From Candidatus Omnitrophota bacterium (lineage in GTDB: Bacteria > Omnitrophota > Koll11 > Gygaellales > Profunditerraquicolaceae), in contig JALOQI010000002.1 of NCBI GenBank assembly GCA_025453435.1, positions 1-14,850 of the forward strand: a stretch of DNA of 14,850 nt. The letters run 5' to 3'. This document shows, piece after piece, positions 1-6,596 of this stretch. The translations under genes were made by a program, and so were the position numbers. The notes under the pieces were generated by a model, which saw nothing but the letters and a program-made list of their open reading frames with translations, ran no database searches and had not been told where the DNA came from. How positions within the stretch are numbered: position 1 is the first letter of the stretch; each line of letters begins with the position of its first letter.

Positions 1-711
1 TTGATCGCAGGGCCGTGCGTGATCGAATCCGAAAAGCACGCTCTTTTTATGGCCCGCAAACTCAAAGAGCTGGCCAGGAGAGCGTGTATCGCATTTATTT
101 TTAAGGCAAGCTACGACAAGGCTAACAGGATGTCTTTGGATTCGTTCCGCGGGCCTGGTTTAAAGAAAGGCCTGGCCATTTTGCAGAAAGTAAAGGATAA
201 GGTCGGCGTGCCGGTTCTAAGCGATGTGCACAGCTGCGCTGAGGTTGCGGCTGCGGCCGAAGTTCTGGATGTGATTCAAATCCCTGCACTTTTATGCAGG
301 CAGACGGATCTGGTGGTAGCTGCGGCAAAAACAGGCAGGATCGTAAACATAAAGAAAGGCCAGTTCCTGGCGCCTTGGGACATGCTGCCGATCATCAAGA
401 AAGCCGAATCCACGGGTAACCGCAATATAATCATAACGGAACGCGGTTTTTCATTCGGATATAATAATCTTGTGACCGATTTCAGGTCTTTGGCAATACT
501 CGGTTCTTTCGGATACCCTGTTATCTATGATGCAACGCACAGTATACAATTGCCCGGGGGTAAGGGGAGTTGCTCCGGCGGACAGCGTGAATTCGTCTCG
601 GGCCTTAGCAGGGCCGCGATCGCATTCGGCTGCGACGGGCCGAACATGATTGATCTGGAAGAACTCAAGGCCCTTATAGGTCAGATAGTCAGGATCAGGT
701 ATCTTTTATGA
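1..711 (+). CDS. kdsA: 3-deoxy-D-manno-octulosonate 8-phosphate synthase, 5'-partial, with internal deletion
   Basis: KdsA condenses phosphoenolpyruvate with arabinose 5-phosphate to give Kdo 8-phosphate in the cytoplasm. The visible part starts at the family motif IAGPCVIES and continues with FKASYDKANR, FRGPGL, IPALLCRQTDL, KKGQFLAPWDM, TERGFSFGYNNLV, DATHSIQLPGG and SGGQREFV, all hallmarks of the metal-dependent class; the Cys of AGPC is the class metal ligand. Relatives have about 10-15 residues before this motif, so the TTG at base 1 is probably an internal Leu codon and the true start lies upstream. Near the C-terminus the protein passes from AFGCDG straight to PNM. Relatives have about 16 more residues here, including the last barrel strand with an E-x-H-P motif whose Glu binds the metal. 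The reading frame is intact, so this is an in-frame loss and activity is doubtful. The stop overlaps the kdsD start by 4 bases (ATGA). Confidence 0.9.
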   Translation: MIAGPCVIESEKHALFMARKLKELARRACIAFIFKASYDKANRMSLDSFRGPGLKKGLAILQKVKDKVGVPVLSDVHSCAEVAAAAEVLDVIQIPALLCRQTDLVVAAAKTGRIVNIKKGQFLAPWDMLPIIKKAESTGNRNIIITERGFSFGYNNLVTDFRSLAILGSFGYPVIYDATHSIQLPGGKGSCSGGQREFVSGLSRAAIAFGCDGPNMIDLEELKALIGQIVRIRYLL

Positions 712-1676
712 AGATGAACGCCATTAAAAGAGCTAAGGAAGTATTCGACATCGAGGCAAGCGCTATTCTTGGTTTGAAGAAGAAGCTCGGCAATGAATTC
801 GCCGAGGCTCTTGCGCTTATACACAGATCAAAAGGACGGGTAGTTGTCAGCGGCATGGGCAAGACCGGAATAATCGCGCAGAAGTTTTCAGCTACTCTTG
901 CTTCGACAGGCACCCCGAGCCTTTTTCTGCATCTTGCCGAAGCGTCGCACGGAGACCTGGGGAAAGTCACCCGTGACGATGTCGTTATAATACTTTCGAA
1001 TTCAGGCATGACAGCCGAGGTTAAACAGCTTTTGCCGTTTTTAAAAAAAATAGGCTCGCCTATAATCGCCCTTACGGGAAATCCGGTGTCAGTGCTTGCT
1101 AAATACTCGGATGTAGTGCTGGATGTGGGCGTTGCCAGAGAAGCCTGCCCGCTGAATCTGGCTCCTACGGCATCCACCACAGCCACTCTTGCAATGGCTG
1201 ACGCGCTGTGCGTATGCCTGCTGGAATTAAAGGGGTTCAAGGAAAAAGATTTCGCTCTTTTCCATCCGGGCGGCGCGCTGGGCAAAAGGCTGTTGTTGAC
1301 GGTCGGCGACATAATGCGCACCGGCAGGTCTAATCCTCAGGTAAGTCTTAACGATAAAGTATCGCATGTGCTGTTCGAGATCACAAAAGCCCGGGCAGGC
1401 GCGGCGATAATAGTCGATTCAAAGGGGAGGCTTTGCGGTATATTCACTGACGGAGACCTTCGCAGGCATCTTGAGAAAGACCCGCAGCTGCCCGGCCGCA
1501 TGATAAAAGAAGTGATGACGAAAAAACCCCTTATTGTAAAAAAGGATACTCTTGCCGCAGAGGCGCTCAGGCTCCTGGAAGAGCGTAAGATCGACGAGGT
1601 CCCTGTGGTGGATATAACGGGGAGGGTGTGCGGTCTTCTGGATGTCCAGGACCTGCTTCGCGCGGGGATCGTATAA
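708..1676 (+). CDS. kdsD: Arabinose-5-phosphate isomerase (KdsD/KpsF family)
   Basis: This enzyme interconverts ribulose 5-phosphate and arabinose 5-phosphate, the substrate of KdsA. The 322 residues match the usual length (E. coli KdsD is 328). An N-terminal SIS sugar-isomerase domain (about 1-195) contains SGMGKTG (47-53), EASHGDLG (78-85), SNSG (97-100), AREACPLNLAPT and HPGGALGKRLLL. The residues corresponding to the catalytically important K59, E111, E152 and H193 of E. coli KdsD are present as K52, E104, E145 and H186. Two CBS domains follow: DIMRTG at about 201 begins the first, which includes GIFTDGDLRR, and the second ends in LLDVQDLLRAGIV. The gene overlaps kdsA by 4 bases and precedes kdsC by 12 nt, so it looks translationally coupled. 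An A8 run at 1043-1050 lies inside the SIS domain but does not break the frame. Confidence 0.95.
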   Translation: MKMNAIKRAKEVFDIEASAILGLKKKLGNEFAEALALIHRSKGRVVVSGMGKTGIIAQKFSATLASTGTPSLFLHLAEASHGDLGKVTRDDVVIILSNSGMTAEVKQLLPFLKKIGSPIIALTGNPVSVLAKYSDVVLDVGVAREACPLNLAPTASTTATLAMADALCVCLLELKGFKEKDFALFHPGGALGKRLLLTVGDIMRTGRSNPQVSLNDKVSHVLFEITKARAGAAIIVDSKGRLCGIFTDGDLRRHLEKDPQLPGRMIKEVMTKKPLIVKKDTLAAEALRLLEERKIDEVPVVDITGRVCGLLDVQDLLRAGIV

Positions 1677-1688
1677 ATTACCGCAAAT

Positions 1689-2216
1689 ATGGCGAATAGA
1701 TTGCTTTTGGCCAGATTAAAGGATGTAAAGATTCTGCTTCTGGACGTGGACGGGGTCCTGACCGACGGCGCAATAGTCTATGATTCTGCCGGAAAGGATA
1801 TGAAATCCTTCGATGTCCACGACGGAATGGGAGTGGCTGTTTTGCGCAGATGCGGTATCCCTACGGTGTTGATCACAGCCAAGAGATCTCAGGCTATAAG
1901 GCCCCGCGCAGCTGACATGCAGGTAGACAAGGTCTATGATAATGTAAAGTCTAAGGCAGGGATCGTGCCGCTTTTGGTCAAGAAATACGGGATTTCCGCC
2001 GGGAATATGTGTTTTGTAGGCGATGATCTTGTTGATATAGGGCTTATGCGAAGCGTTGGATTGCCGATAGCTGTGGCAAATGCCTGCCCCGAGGTGAAAA
2101 AAGCGAGCCTCTGGGTCACGTCGAAAAAAGGCGGCAGTGGAGCCGTCCGGCAGGTCTGCGAAGCTATTTTAAAAGCTCAAGGGAAATGGCGCTCTGCTAT
2201 AAAGGCATATGAATAG
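1689..2216 (+). CDS. kdsC: Kdo 8-phosphate phosphatase (HAD superfamily, KdsC)
   Basis: KdsC removes phosphate from Kdo 8-phosphate to release Kdo, the step after KdsA. At 175 residues it has the normal length of the cap-less, tetrameric C0 HAD phosphatases. Motif I is DVDGVLTDG (19-27), with nucleophile D19 and acid/base D21. The motif III Lys is probably in the NVKSK stretch (85-89), and motif IV is GDDLVD (111-116). The C-terminal consensus ACPEVKKAS...GGSGAVRQVCE is present. Motif II reads ITAKRS (62-67), whereas most relatives have ITGR followed by x-S, so Gly and Arg are replaced by Ala and Lys. No strong Shine-Dalgarno is visible before the ATG, and coupling to kdsD 12 nt upstream may supply ribosomes. 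The 3' end overlaps the next gene by 8 bases. Confidence 0.93.
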   Translation: MANRLLLARLKDVKILLLDVDGVLTDGAIVYDSAGKDMKSFDVHDGMGVAVLRRCGIPTVLITAKRSQAIRPRAADMQVDKVYDNVKSKAGIVPLLVKKYGISAGNMCFVGDDLVDIGLMRSVGLPIAVANACPEVKKASLWVTSKKGGSGAVRQVCEAILKAQGKWRSAIKAYE

Positions 2217-3120
2217 CGCTGCCTTTCGTTTGTGTCTTGCGGTTTCGCTGTTTATTTGCGCGGGAGGCGCGCTGCCGGGGTTATGCGCGGTTCCCAAAAG
2301 CCCTCCGGGCCCTCAGGACGGGCAGATGTCGGATTTTTCCCTGTCGGGATTCGGCGATAAAGGCAAAAAATCCTGGGATATATCCGGCCGATCAGCCGAT
2401 ATCGCAAGCGACGTGATCAGTTTAAACGATATAGTAAGCAATTTCTACGGCGAGCAGGAAACGGTCAAGCTCAAGGCTGACAGCGGGCAGTTCAACCGCC
2501 GCGAGGGAAGCGTTCATCTGCAGGATAACGTTATCGTTACCTCGTCCTCAGGCGCGCGCATGAAGACAGATATGCTTGACTGGGACCGCAGGCAGCAGGT
2601 CGTTGCGACATCATGCCCCGTAGTCATTGAGAAAGACAATGTAGTTATATCCGGCCGCGGCGCAAAGGGATTTCCCGACCTGTCCAAGATGAACCTTGAA
2701 AAAGATGTCCAGGTCGACATAGACCAGAGCCCTATAAAAGACTCGAAAAACCAGAGCATGGCCAAGATAGTAATAACATGCGACGGGTCTTTGCAGGTGG
2801 ATTATCAGAAGAACATCGCAACGTTCAATGACAACGTCCGCGCAGTTACGGCTGACGGAGTGATAAAAGCGCGGCATATAGAGGTCTATTTCGACCAGCA
2901 TTCACCCAGGTCCGGCGGCGTGGACGACATATCCTCGATCACGGGTTCCAGGATAAACAGGATACTGGCAAGGGGCGACGTAGAGATCACCCGCGGCCAG
3001 AACGTTTCGTACAGCGATGAAGCCCTTTATTCGGCGCAGGAAAAAAAGATAACGCTTCTGGGCAGGCCAAAACTGGTCATATATTCTTCGGAGGATTTTA
3101 ATGCACCTGTTAGAAATTAA
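2209..3120 (+). CDS. Fused LptC-like / LptA-like LPS export periplasmic protein
   Basis: This 303-residue exported protein probably carries LPS across the periplasm. A hydrophobic N-terminus (about 6-22) followed by LCA at 25-27 looks like a signal peptide or N-terminal anchor. Residues about 40-172 resemble LptC/YrbK (DUF1239): SDFSLSGFGDKGKKSWDISG, a following ADIASDVISLNDI, then beta-jellyroll repeats with LQDNVIVTSSSG and LEKDVQVDI. Residues about 185-292 resemble LptA/OstA: ITCDGSLQVDY, ATFNDNVRA, ARHIEVYFD, ILARGDVEITRG, EALYSAQEKKITLLGRP. In E. coli these are two separate genes, lptC and lptA, at the same place in the order kdsD-kdsC-lptC-lptA-lptB; here they are one frame. The LptA part is short (about 108 residues) and ends soon after the GRPKL strand, so the C-terminal tail of classical LptA is missing. 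The gene overlaps kdsC by 8 and lptB by 20 bases. Domain assignment is from sequence pattern, not a profile search. Confidence 0.82.
   Translation: MNSAAFRLCLAVSLFICAGGALPGLCAVPKSPPGPQDGQMSDFSLSGFGDKGKKSWDISGRSADIASDVISLNDIVSNFYGEQETVKLKADSGQFNRREGSVHLQDNVIVTSSSGARMKTDMLDWDRRQQVVATSCPVVIEKDNVVISGRGAKGFPDLSKMNLEKDVQVDIDQSPIKDSKNQSMAKIVITCDGSLQVDYQKNIATFNDNVRAVTADGVIKARHIEVYFDQHSPRSGGVDDISSITGSRINRILARGDVEITRGQNVSYSDEALYSAQEKKITLLGRPKLVIYSSEDFNAPVRN
3090..3094 (+). promoter_or_regulatory. Ribosome binding site of lptB inside the upstream gene
   Basis: GGAGG lies 6 nt before the lptB ATG at 3101, within the last codons of the LptC/A fusion gene. It supports the ATG choice and the 20-base overlap. 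Confidence 0.75.
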
Positions 3121-3823
3121 AAATCTGTGCAAGAGTTACGACGGCCGCGAGGTGGTCAAAGGCGTCGATATGCTGGTAAAGCGCGGAGAGATCGTGGGAT
3201 TGCTCGGGCCCAACGGCGCAGGCAAGACAACGACCTTCTATATGGTCGTGGGGATCATCCCTCCGAACAAGGGAAGAATAGTTTTCGATAACCAGGATAT
3301 AACCGCATTGCCGATCCACAGGCGCGCGCATTACGGGATAGGTTATTTATCCCAGGAGCCTTCTATATTCAGGAAGATGACGGTGAAACAGAATATCATG
3401 GCCATACTGGAAACCCTGGCTTTAAGCAGGCCGGAGCGCAAACGCAGGCTCGAAAGCCTTCTTGAGGAGCTTAAGATATCGCATCTTGCGAATCACAAGG
3501 CATATACCTTGTCGGGCGGGGAGAGGCGCAGGCTTGAGATAACAAGGGCGCTGGTGACAAACCCTTCTTTTATTCTGCTGGACGAGCCTTTTTCGGGGAT
3601 CGACCCGATCATCGTAGGCGAGGCGCAGGAGATAATAAAGGACCTGCGCAATAAGGGGCTTGGCATACTTCTTACCGACCACAATGTCCGCGAGACCCTT
3701 TCAATAACCGACAGGGCGTATCTGATAGCGGACGGCCGCATCCTGATATCGGGCTCCGCGCAGGAGCTCATAGACAATCCGAGGGCGCGGGAATTATATC
3801 TCGGAGAGAAATTCAGCATGTAA
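3101..3823 (+). CDS. lptB: LPS export ABC transporter ATP-binding protein LptB
   Basis: LptB is the cytoplasmic ATPase that works with LptF/LptG to extract LPS from the inner membrane and push it onto the LptC/LptA bridge. All ABC motifs are present in 240 residues, the family length: Walker A GPNGAGKT (36-43), Q-loop Gln85 in LSQEPSIFRKMTV, signature LSGGE (137-141), Walker B ILLDE (158-162) and H-loop His194 in LLTDHNVRETL. The SQEPSIFRKMTV and DHNVRETL segments are typical of LptB rather than of other ABC ATPases. It follows the LptC/A fusion with a 20-base overlap. In E. coli rpoN comes next; here a trigger factor gene starts 41 nt downstream, and lptF/lptG are not in the window. Confidence 0.97.
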   Translation: MHLLEIKNLCKSYDGREVVKGVDMLVKRGEIVGLLGPNGAGKTTTFYMVVGIIPPNKGRIVFDNQDITALPIHRRAHYGIGYLSQEPSIFRKMTVKQNIMAILETLALSRPERKRRLESLLEELKISHLANHKAYTLSGGERRRLEITRALVTNPSFILLDEPFSGIDPIIVGEAQEIIKDLRNKGLGILLTDHNVRETLSITDRAYLIADGRILISGSAQELIDNPRARELYLGEKFSM

Positions 3824-3864
3824 AGCAGGCCATTTACTAAAAAATCCAACAATGAGAGGAAACA

Positions 3865-4746
3865 ATGAAAGTAGAAGTTAAAAAAAAGGACAAGTCCACC
3901 AGGCAGATTCTTGTGGAGGTCAGCGGCGAAACCGTTAAGAATAAATTCGACGAGGTCTTCAAAAAAATAACCCAGGAAGCTAAAATAAAAGGTTTTCGCC
4001 CGGGCCATGCGCCCCGCGATATAATAGAAAAGGAGTTTTCCCAGACAGCGCATGAGCAGGTCTTGCGGGAATTGATCCCCGAGGTATATCAGCAGGCGCT
4101 GGACCAGGAGAAGATCGAGGCCATAGACTATCCGCAGATATCCGAGGTCAAGCTCGAACGGGCTTTTCTTTCCTTTACCGCCAGCGTAGAGGTGACACCC
4201 GAAATAACGGTGAAAGATTATAAGAATATAAAACTGACGTACACAAAGCCCTCGGTCAGCGCGGACGAGCTGAAACGCCAGCTGGATTCGATAAAGGAAT
4301 CCCGCAAGATCGACGCGCTCGATGACGGGTTTGCCCGAGGGTTAGGCTATCCTTCGCTGGACGAGCTCAAAGCCGTTATGGAGCGGCAGGTCATCGTAAG
4401 CCGCGACAATGCCCAGCGCCACGAAATAGAAAAGCAGATCATAGACCATATAACGGCAGGCGTGGACGTAAAGCTGCCGCAGTCTCTGGTGAACAAACAG
4501 CTGGAAGATATGCTGCGCCAGACAAAAGTGGATCTGGCTTTAAAAGGCGTGCCCAAGGAAAAGATCATGCAGGAGGAAGAGGCCCTGCGCAAGGAAATAG
4601 AGCCCCAGGCGCGCAAGCAGGTCCTGATATATCTGGTGCTTTCGTCGATCGCCCGCAGCGAGAATATCGCTTCCGACGATCATATGACCCATAATGTCAT
4701 GGAATTGCTGTATAAGAACGCTCAATGGGAAGTGAAACAATCCTAA
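3865..4746 (+). CDS. tig: Trigger factor lacking the PPIase domain
   Basis: Trigger factor is the ribosome-docked chaperone that holds nascent chains at the exit tunnel. The N-terminal ribosome-binding domain is clear, with the docking loop [16 protein letters not shown] (43-58) and the strands [21 protein letters not shown] (split around 104-124). Usual trigger factors have about 430 residues with an FKBP-type PPIase domain of roughly 100 residues in the middle. Here [18 protein letters not shown] (130-147) is followed directly by [18 protein letters not shown] (152-169), the standard start of the C-terminal chaperone domain. The total is 293 residues. The joins are clean and both flanking domains look intact, so this looks like a compact variant rather than a broken gene. 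An AGAGGA Shine-Dalgarno lies just before the ATG. The gene is followed by clpP 13 nt later, a common bacterial pairing. Confidence 0.9.
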   Translation: MKVEVKKKDKSTRQILVEVSGETVKNKFDEVFKKITQEAKIKGFRPGHAPRDIIEKEFSQTAHEQVLRELIPEVYQQALDQEKIEAIDYPQISEVKLERAFLSFTASVEVTPEITVKDYKNIKLTYTKPSVSADELKRQLDSIKESRKIDALDDGFARGLGYPSLDELKAVMERQVIVSRDNAQRHEIEKQIIDHITAGVDVKLPQSLVNKQLEDMLRQTKVDLALKGVPKEKIMQEEEALRKEIEPQARKQVLIYLVLSSIARSENIASDDHMTHNVMELLYKNAQWEVKQS

Positions 4747-4749
4747 AAC

Positions 4750-4754
4750 GGAGG
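4750..4754 (+). promoter_or_regulatory. Ribosome binding site deciding the clpP start
   Basis: GGAGG ends on the G of an in-frame GTG at 4754, so that GTG is part of the Shine-Dalgarno site. The ATG at 4760, 5 nt after the site, is the likely start. Confidence 0.75.
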
Positions 4755-4759
4755 TGGGA

Positions 4760-5368
4760 ATGGATCCGAAATCTCAGATCTTGATACCGATGGTAGTGGA
4801 GCAGTCGTCAAAGGGATTTGAACGCGCGTACGACATATATTCCCGTCTTTTGAAAGACAGGATCGTATTTCTCGGGACTCCGATAGACGATACCGTAGCA
4901 AATGTCGTGATAGCCCAGCTTCTTTTCCTCCAGCAGGAGGATTCTGCAAAAGAGATAAGCATTTATATTAATTCTCCCGGAGGCTCTGTTACCGCGGGCC
5001 TTGCCATATACGACACCATACAGTTCATAAGGCCCGAAGTGGCCACATACTGCATTGGACAGGCTGCGAGCATGGGCGCTATCCTTTTGTGCGCAGGCAC
5101 AAAGGGCAAACGCTTCTCGCTGCCGAATTCCAGGGTCATGATACACCAGCCATGGGGGGGTGTTCAGGGAGCTGCAGAGGATATTTCCAGGCAGGCTACG
5201 GAGATCCTGAAACTCCGCGACAAAATCAACAATATACTGGCAAGCCATACGGGCCAGTCTCTTGACAAGATTCAGAAGGATACGGACAGGGATTATTTCA
5301 TGTCGCCGGCAGAAGCAAAGGAATACGGCCTGGTAGACGAGGTTATAATAGGCAAGATCAGAAAATAA
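4760..5368 (+). CDS. clpP: ATP-dependent Clp protease proteolytic subunit
   Basis: ClpP is the tetradecameric serine peptidase that degrades proteins fed by Clp ATPases. With the ATG at 4760 it has 202 residues, the usual length. The catalytic triad is visible: Ser104 in GQAASMGA, His129 in [10 protein letters not shown] and Asp178 in DTDRDYFMS. Other family signatures are [18 protein letters not shown] (27-44), [17 protein letters not shown] and [11 protein letters not shown] at the end. The N-terminus matches the ordinary ClpP leader [20 protein letters not shown] (11-30). A G7 run at 5154-5160 encodes the Trp-Gly-Gly after the catalytic His and does not break the frame. The expected partner clpX does not follow; the next gene, after 17 nt, is an aminotransferase. 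Confidence 0.97.
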   Translation: MDPKSQILIPMVVEQSSKGFERAYDIYSRLLKDRIVFLGTPIDDTVANVVIAQLLFLQQEDSAKEISIYINSPGGSVTAGLAIYDTIQFIRPEVATYCIGQAASMGAILLCAGTKGKRFSLPNSRVMIHQPWGGVQGAAEDISRQATEILKLRDKINNILASHTGQSLDKIQKDTDRDYFMSPAEAKEYGLVDEVIIGKIRK

Positions 5369-5385
5369 CAAAGAGAGGTGCATAA

Positions 5386-6534
5386 ATGAAGAAAAATTAT
5401 CTGTTGACCCCAGGCCCCACTCCGCTGCCGCCGGAGATCTGCGAATCTTTATCCAGGCCGATAATACATCACCGCACGCCGCAGTTCCAGGCTATATTAA
5501 AGGAAGCGCACGAAGGCCTTAAATTCGTTTTTCAGACTTCCAACGAGGTATTCATCCTGGCTTCTTCCGGCACGGGCGGGCTTGAGGCGGCTGTCATCAA
5601 TTTTCTTTCTCCCGGAGACACGGTCATCAGCGTAGACGCCGGAAAGTTCGGAGAGCGCTGGGCCGAGATCTGCAAGGCATACGGCATCAACTGCGAGGTC
5701 ATAAAAGTAGAATGGGGCAAGGCCGTTAACCCCAAAGACATAGAAGCAAAGTTGAAATCCGGCAAAGGCAGGGTCAAAGCTGTTTTTACGACGCTGTGCG
5801 AAACATCCACGGGTGTCGCTACGGACGTAAAGGCCATAGGCGATATGGTAAAGGATACCGAAGCTATACTTGTCGTTGACGCGGTCAGCGGCCTGGGAGC
5901 TATTGACCTCAAGGCTGACGCGTGGCATTGCGATGTTGTGGTTTCTGGCTCGCAAAAAGGATTGATGCTTCCTCCGGGCCTGGGCTTCATTTCGGTTAGC
6001 CCTAAAGCCTGGAAACTTGCCGAAGGCTCTAAATGCCCGAAATATTATTTTGACCTCAAGGCCGCAAAGAAGGCTTATGCGTCCGTCGATACGCCCTGGA
6101 CTCCGGCGATCGGCCTTGTCATAGCTTTGAACGAAGCGATAAGGATGATGAAGGCGGAAGGCCTTGAAAAGATATTCGGCTGGCACAATAAAATGGCTGA
6201 GGCTGTCCGGGCCGCGGTAAAAGCGCTGGGCCTTGAATTGTTCGCCCCGGATGCTTATTCCGACGTTGTCACGGCTGTTTTGGTGCCTGCCGGGATAGAC
6301 GGCGAAAAGCTGGTCAAGACAATGCGAGATACCTACGGAGTTACGATTGCCGGGGGACAGTCCGAGATGAAAGGCAAGATATTCAGATTCGCGCACATGG
6401 GCTATATCGGCGAATTCGATATAATAACCGGAATATCCTGCCTTGAAAAAGTCCTGTCGCAGATGGGGTATAAGTTCCAGCTGGGAGCGGGGGTGGCGGC
6501 AGCCCAGCGTGTATTTTTAGAAGCTGGACGATAG
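5386..6534 (+). CDS. Class V PLP aminotransferase (serine/alanine-glyoxylate type, possible phosphoserine aminotransferase)
   Basis: This is a pyridoxal-phosphate enzyme of 382 residues, the usual length of the alanine/serine-glyoxylate aminotransferase group. The start MKKNYLLTPGPTPLPPEI and the HHRTPQF segment are group hallmarks. SSGTGGLEAA (60-69) is the phosphate-binding loop, VDAVSGLG contains Asp165, which should contact the PLP pyridine nitrogen, and SGSQKGLMLPPG contains the Schiff-base Lys191. Near the C-terminus GQSEMKGKIFRFAHMGY matches the substrate-carboxylate Arg region. The neighbour serA makes 3-phosphohydroxypyruvate, so this enzyme may act as the phosphoserine aminotransferase in place of classical SerC, as proposed for similar serA-linked class V enzymes; the exact substrate cannot be read from sequence. 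A ribosome site containing GAGAGG lies shortly before the ATG. The stop codon overlaps the first unit of a heptamer repeat. Confidence 0.9.
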   Translation: MKKNYLLTPGPTPLPPEICESLSRPIIHHRTPQFQAILKEAHEGLKFVFQTSNEVFILASSGTGGLEAAVINFLSPGDTVISVDAGKFGERWAEICKAYGINCEVIKVEWGKAVNPKDIEAKLKSGKGRVKAVFTTLCETSTGVATDVKAIGDMVKDTEAILVVDAVSGLGAIDLKADAWHCDVVVSGSQKGLMLPPGLGFISVSPKAWKLAEGSKCPKYYFDLKAAKKAYASVDTPWTPAIGLVIALNEAIRMMKAEGLEKIFGWHNKMAEAVRAAVKALGLELFAPDAYSDVVTAVLVPAGIDGEKLVKTMRDTYGVTIAGGQSEMKGKIFRFAHMGYIGEFDIITGISCLEKVLSQMGYKFQLGAGVAAAQRVFLEAGR

Positions 6535-6568
6535 TAGATAGTAGTCAGTAGTTAGTAGACAGTAGTCA
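6534..6568. repeat. Five-unit heptamer tandem repeat between aminotransferase and serA
   Basis: Five adjoining 7-base units fit GTAG[AT][CT]A: GTAGATA (6534), GTAGTCA (6541), GTAGTTA (6548), GTAGACA (6555) and GTAGTCA (6562). The first unit starts on the last base of the aminotransferase stop codon and the array ends 28 bases before the serA ATG. Each unit joined to its neighbour contains TAG, and the period of seven puts stop codons in all three forward frames. The rest of the 62-base gap holds only the serA ribosome binding site. Confidence 0.85.
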
Positions 6569-6582
6569 GGGCCGAATATTGT

Positions 6583-6589
6583 AAAGGAG
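6583..6589 (+). promoter_or_regulatory. Ribosome binding site of serA
   Basis: AAAGGAG is placed 7 nt before the ATG at 6597. It is a strong site, separate from the heptamer repeat, and fixes the serA start. Confidence 0.8.
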
Positions 6590-6596
6590 TGTTTAA

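Noticed and set aside
1..3. TTG at base 1 as the true start of kdsA
   Set aside because: It coincides with the conserved hydrophobic residue before IAGPC, and family members have about 10-15 residues upstream; the window simply begins inside the gene.
4754..4756. GTG start for clpP
   Set aside because: It overlaps the GGAGG ribosome site; ATG 4760 is correctly spaced and gives the usual N-terminus.
5154..5160. Frameshift in clpP at the G7 run
   Set aside because: The frame continues correctly through the catalytic His region to a normal C-terminus.
5497..6396. Minus-strand open frame of 299 codons opposite the aminotransferase
   Set aside because: The + strand frame carries all PLP-enzyme motifs; the antisense product shows none and is rich in Arg/Ser typical of shadow frames.
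6534..6568. CRISPR array
   Set aside because: Units are 7 bases with no spacers, so this is a simple tandem repeat.
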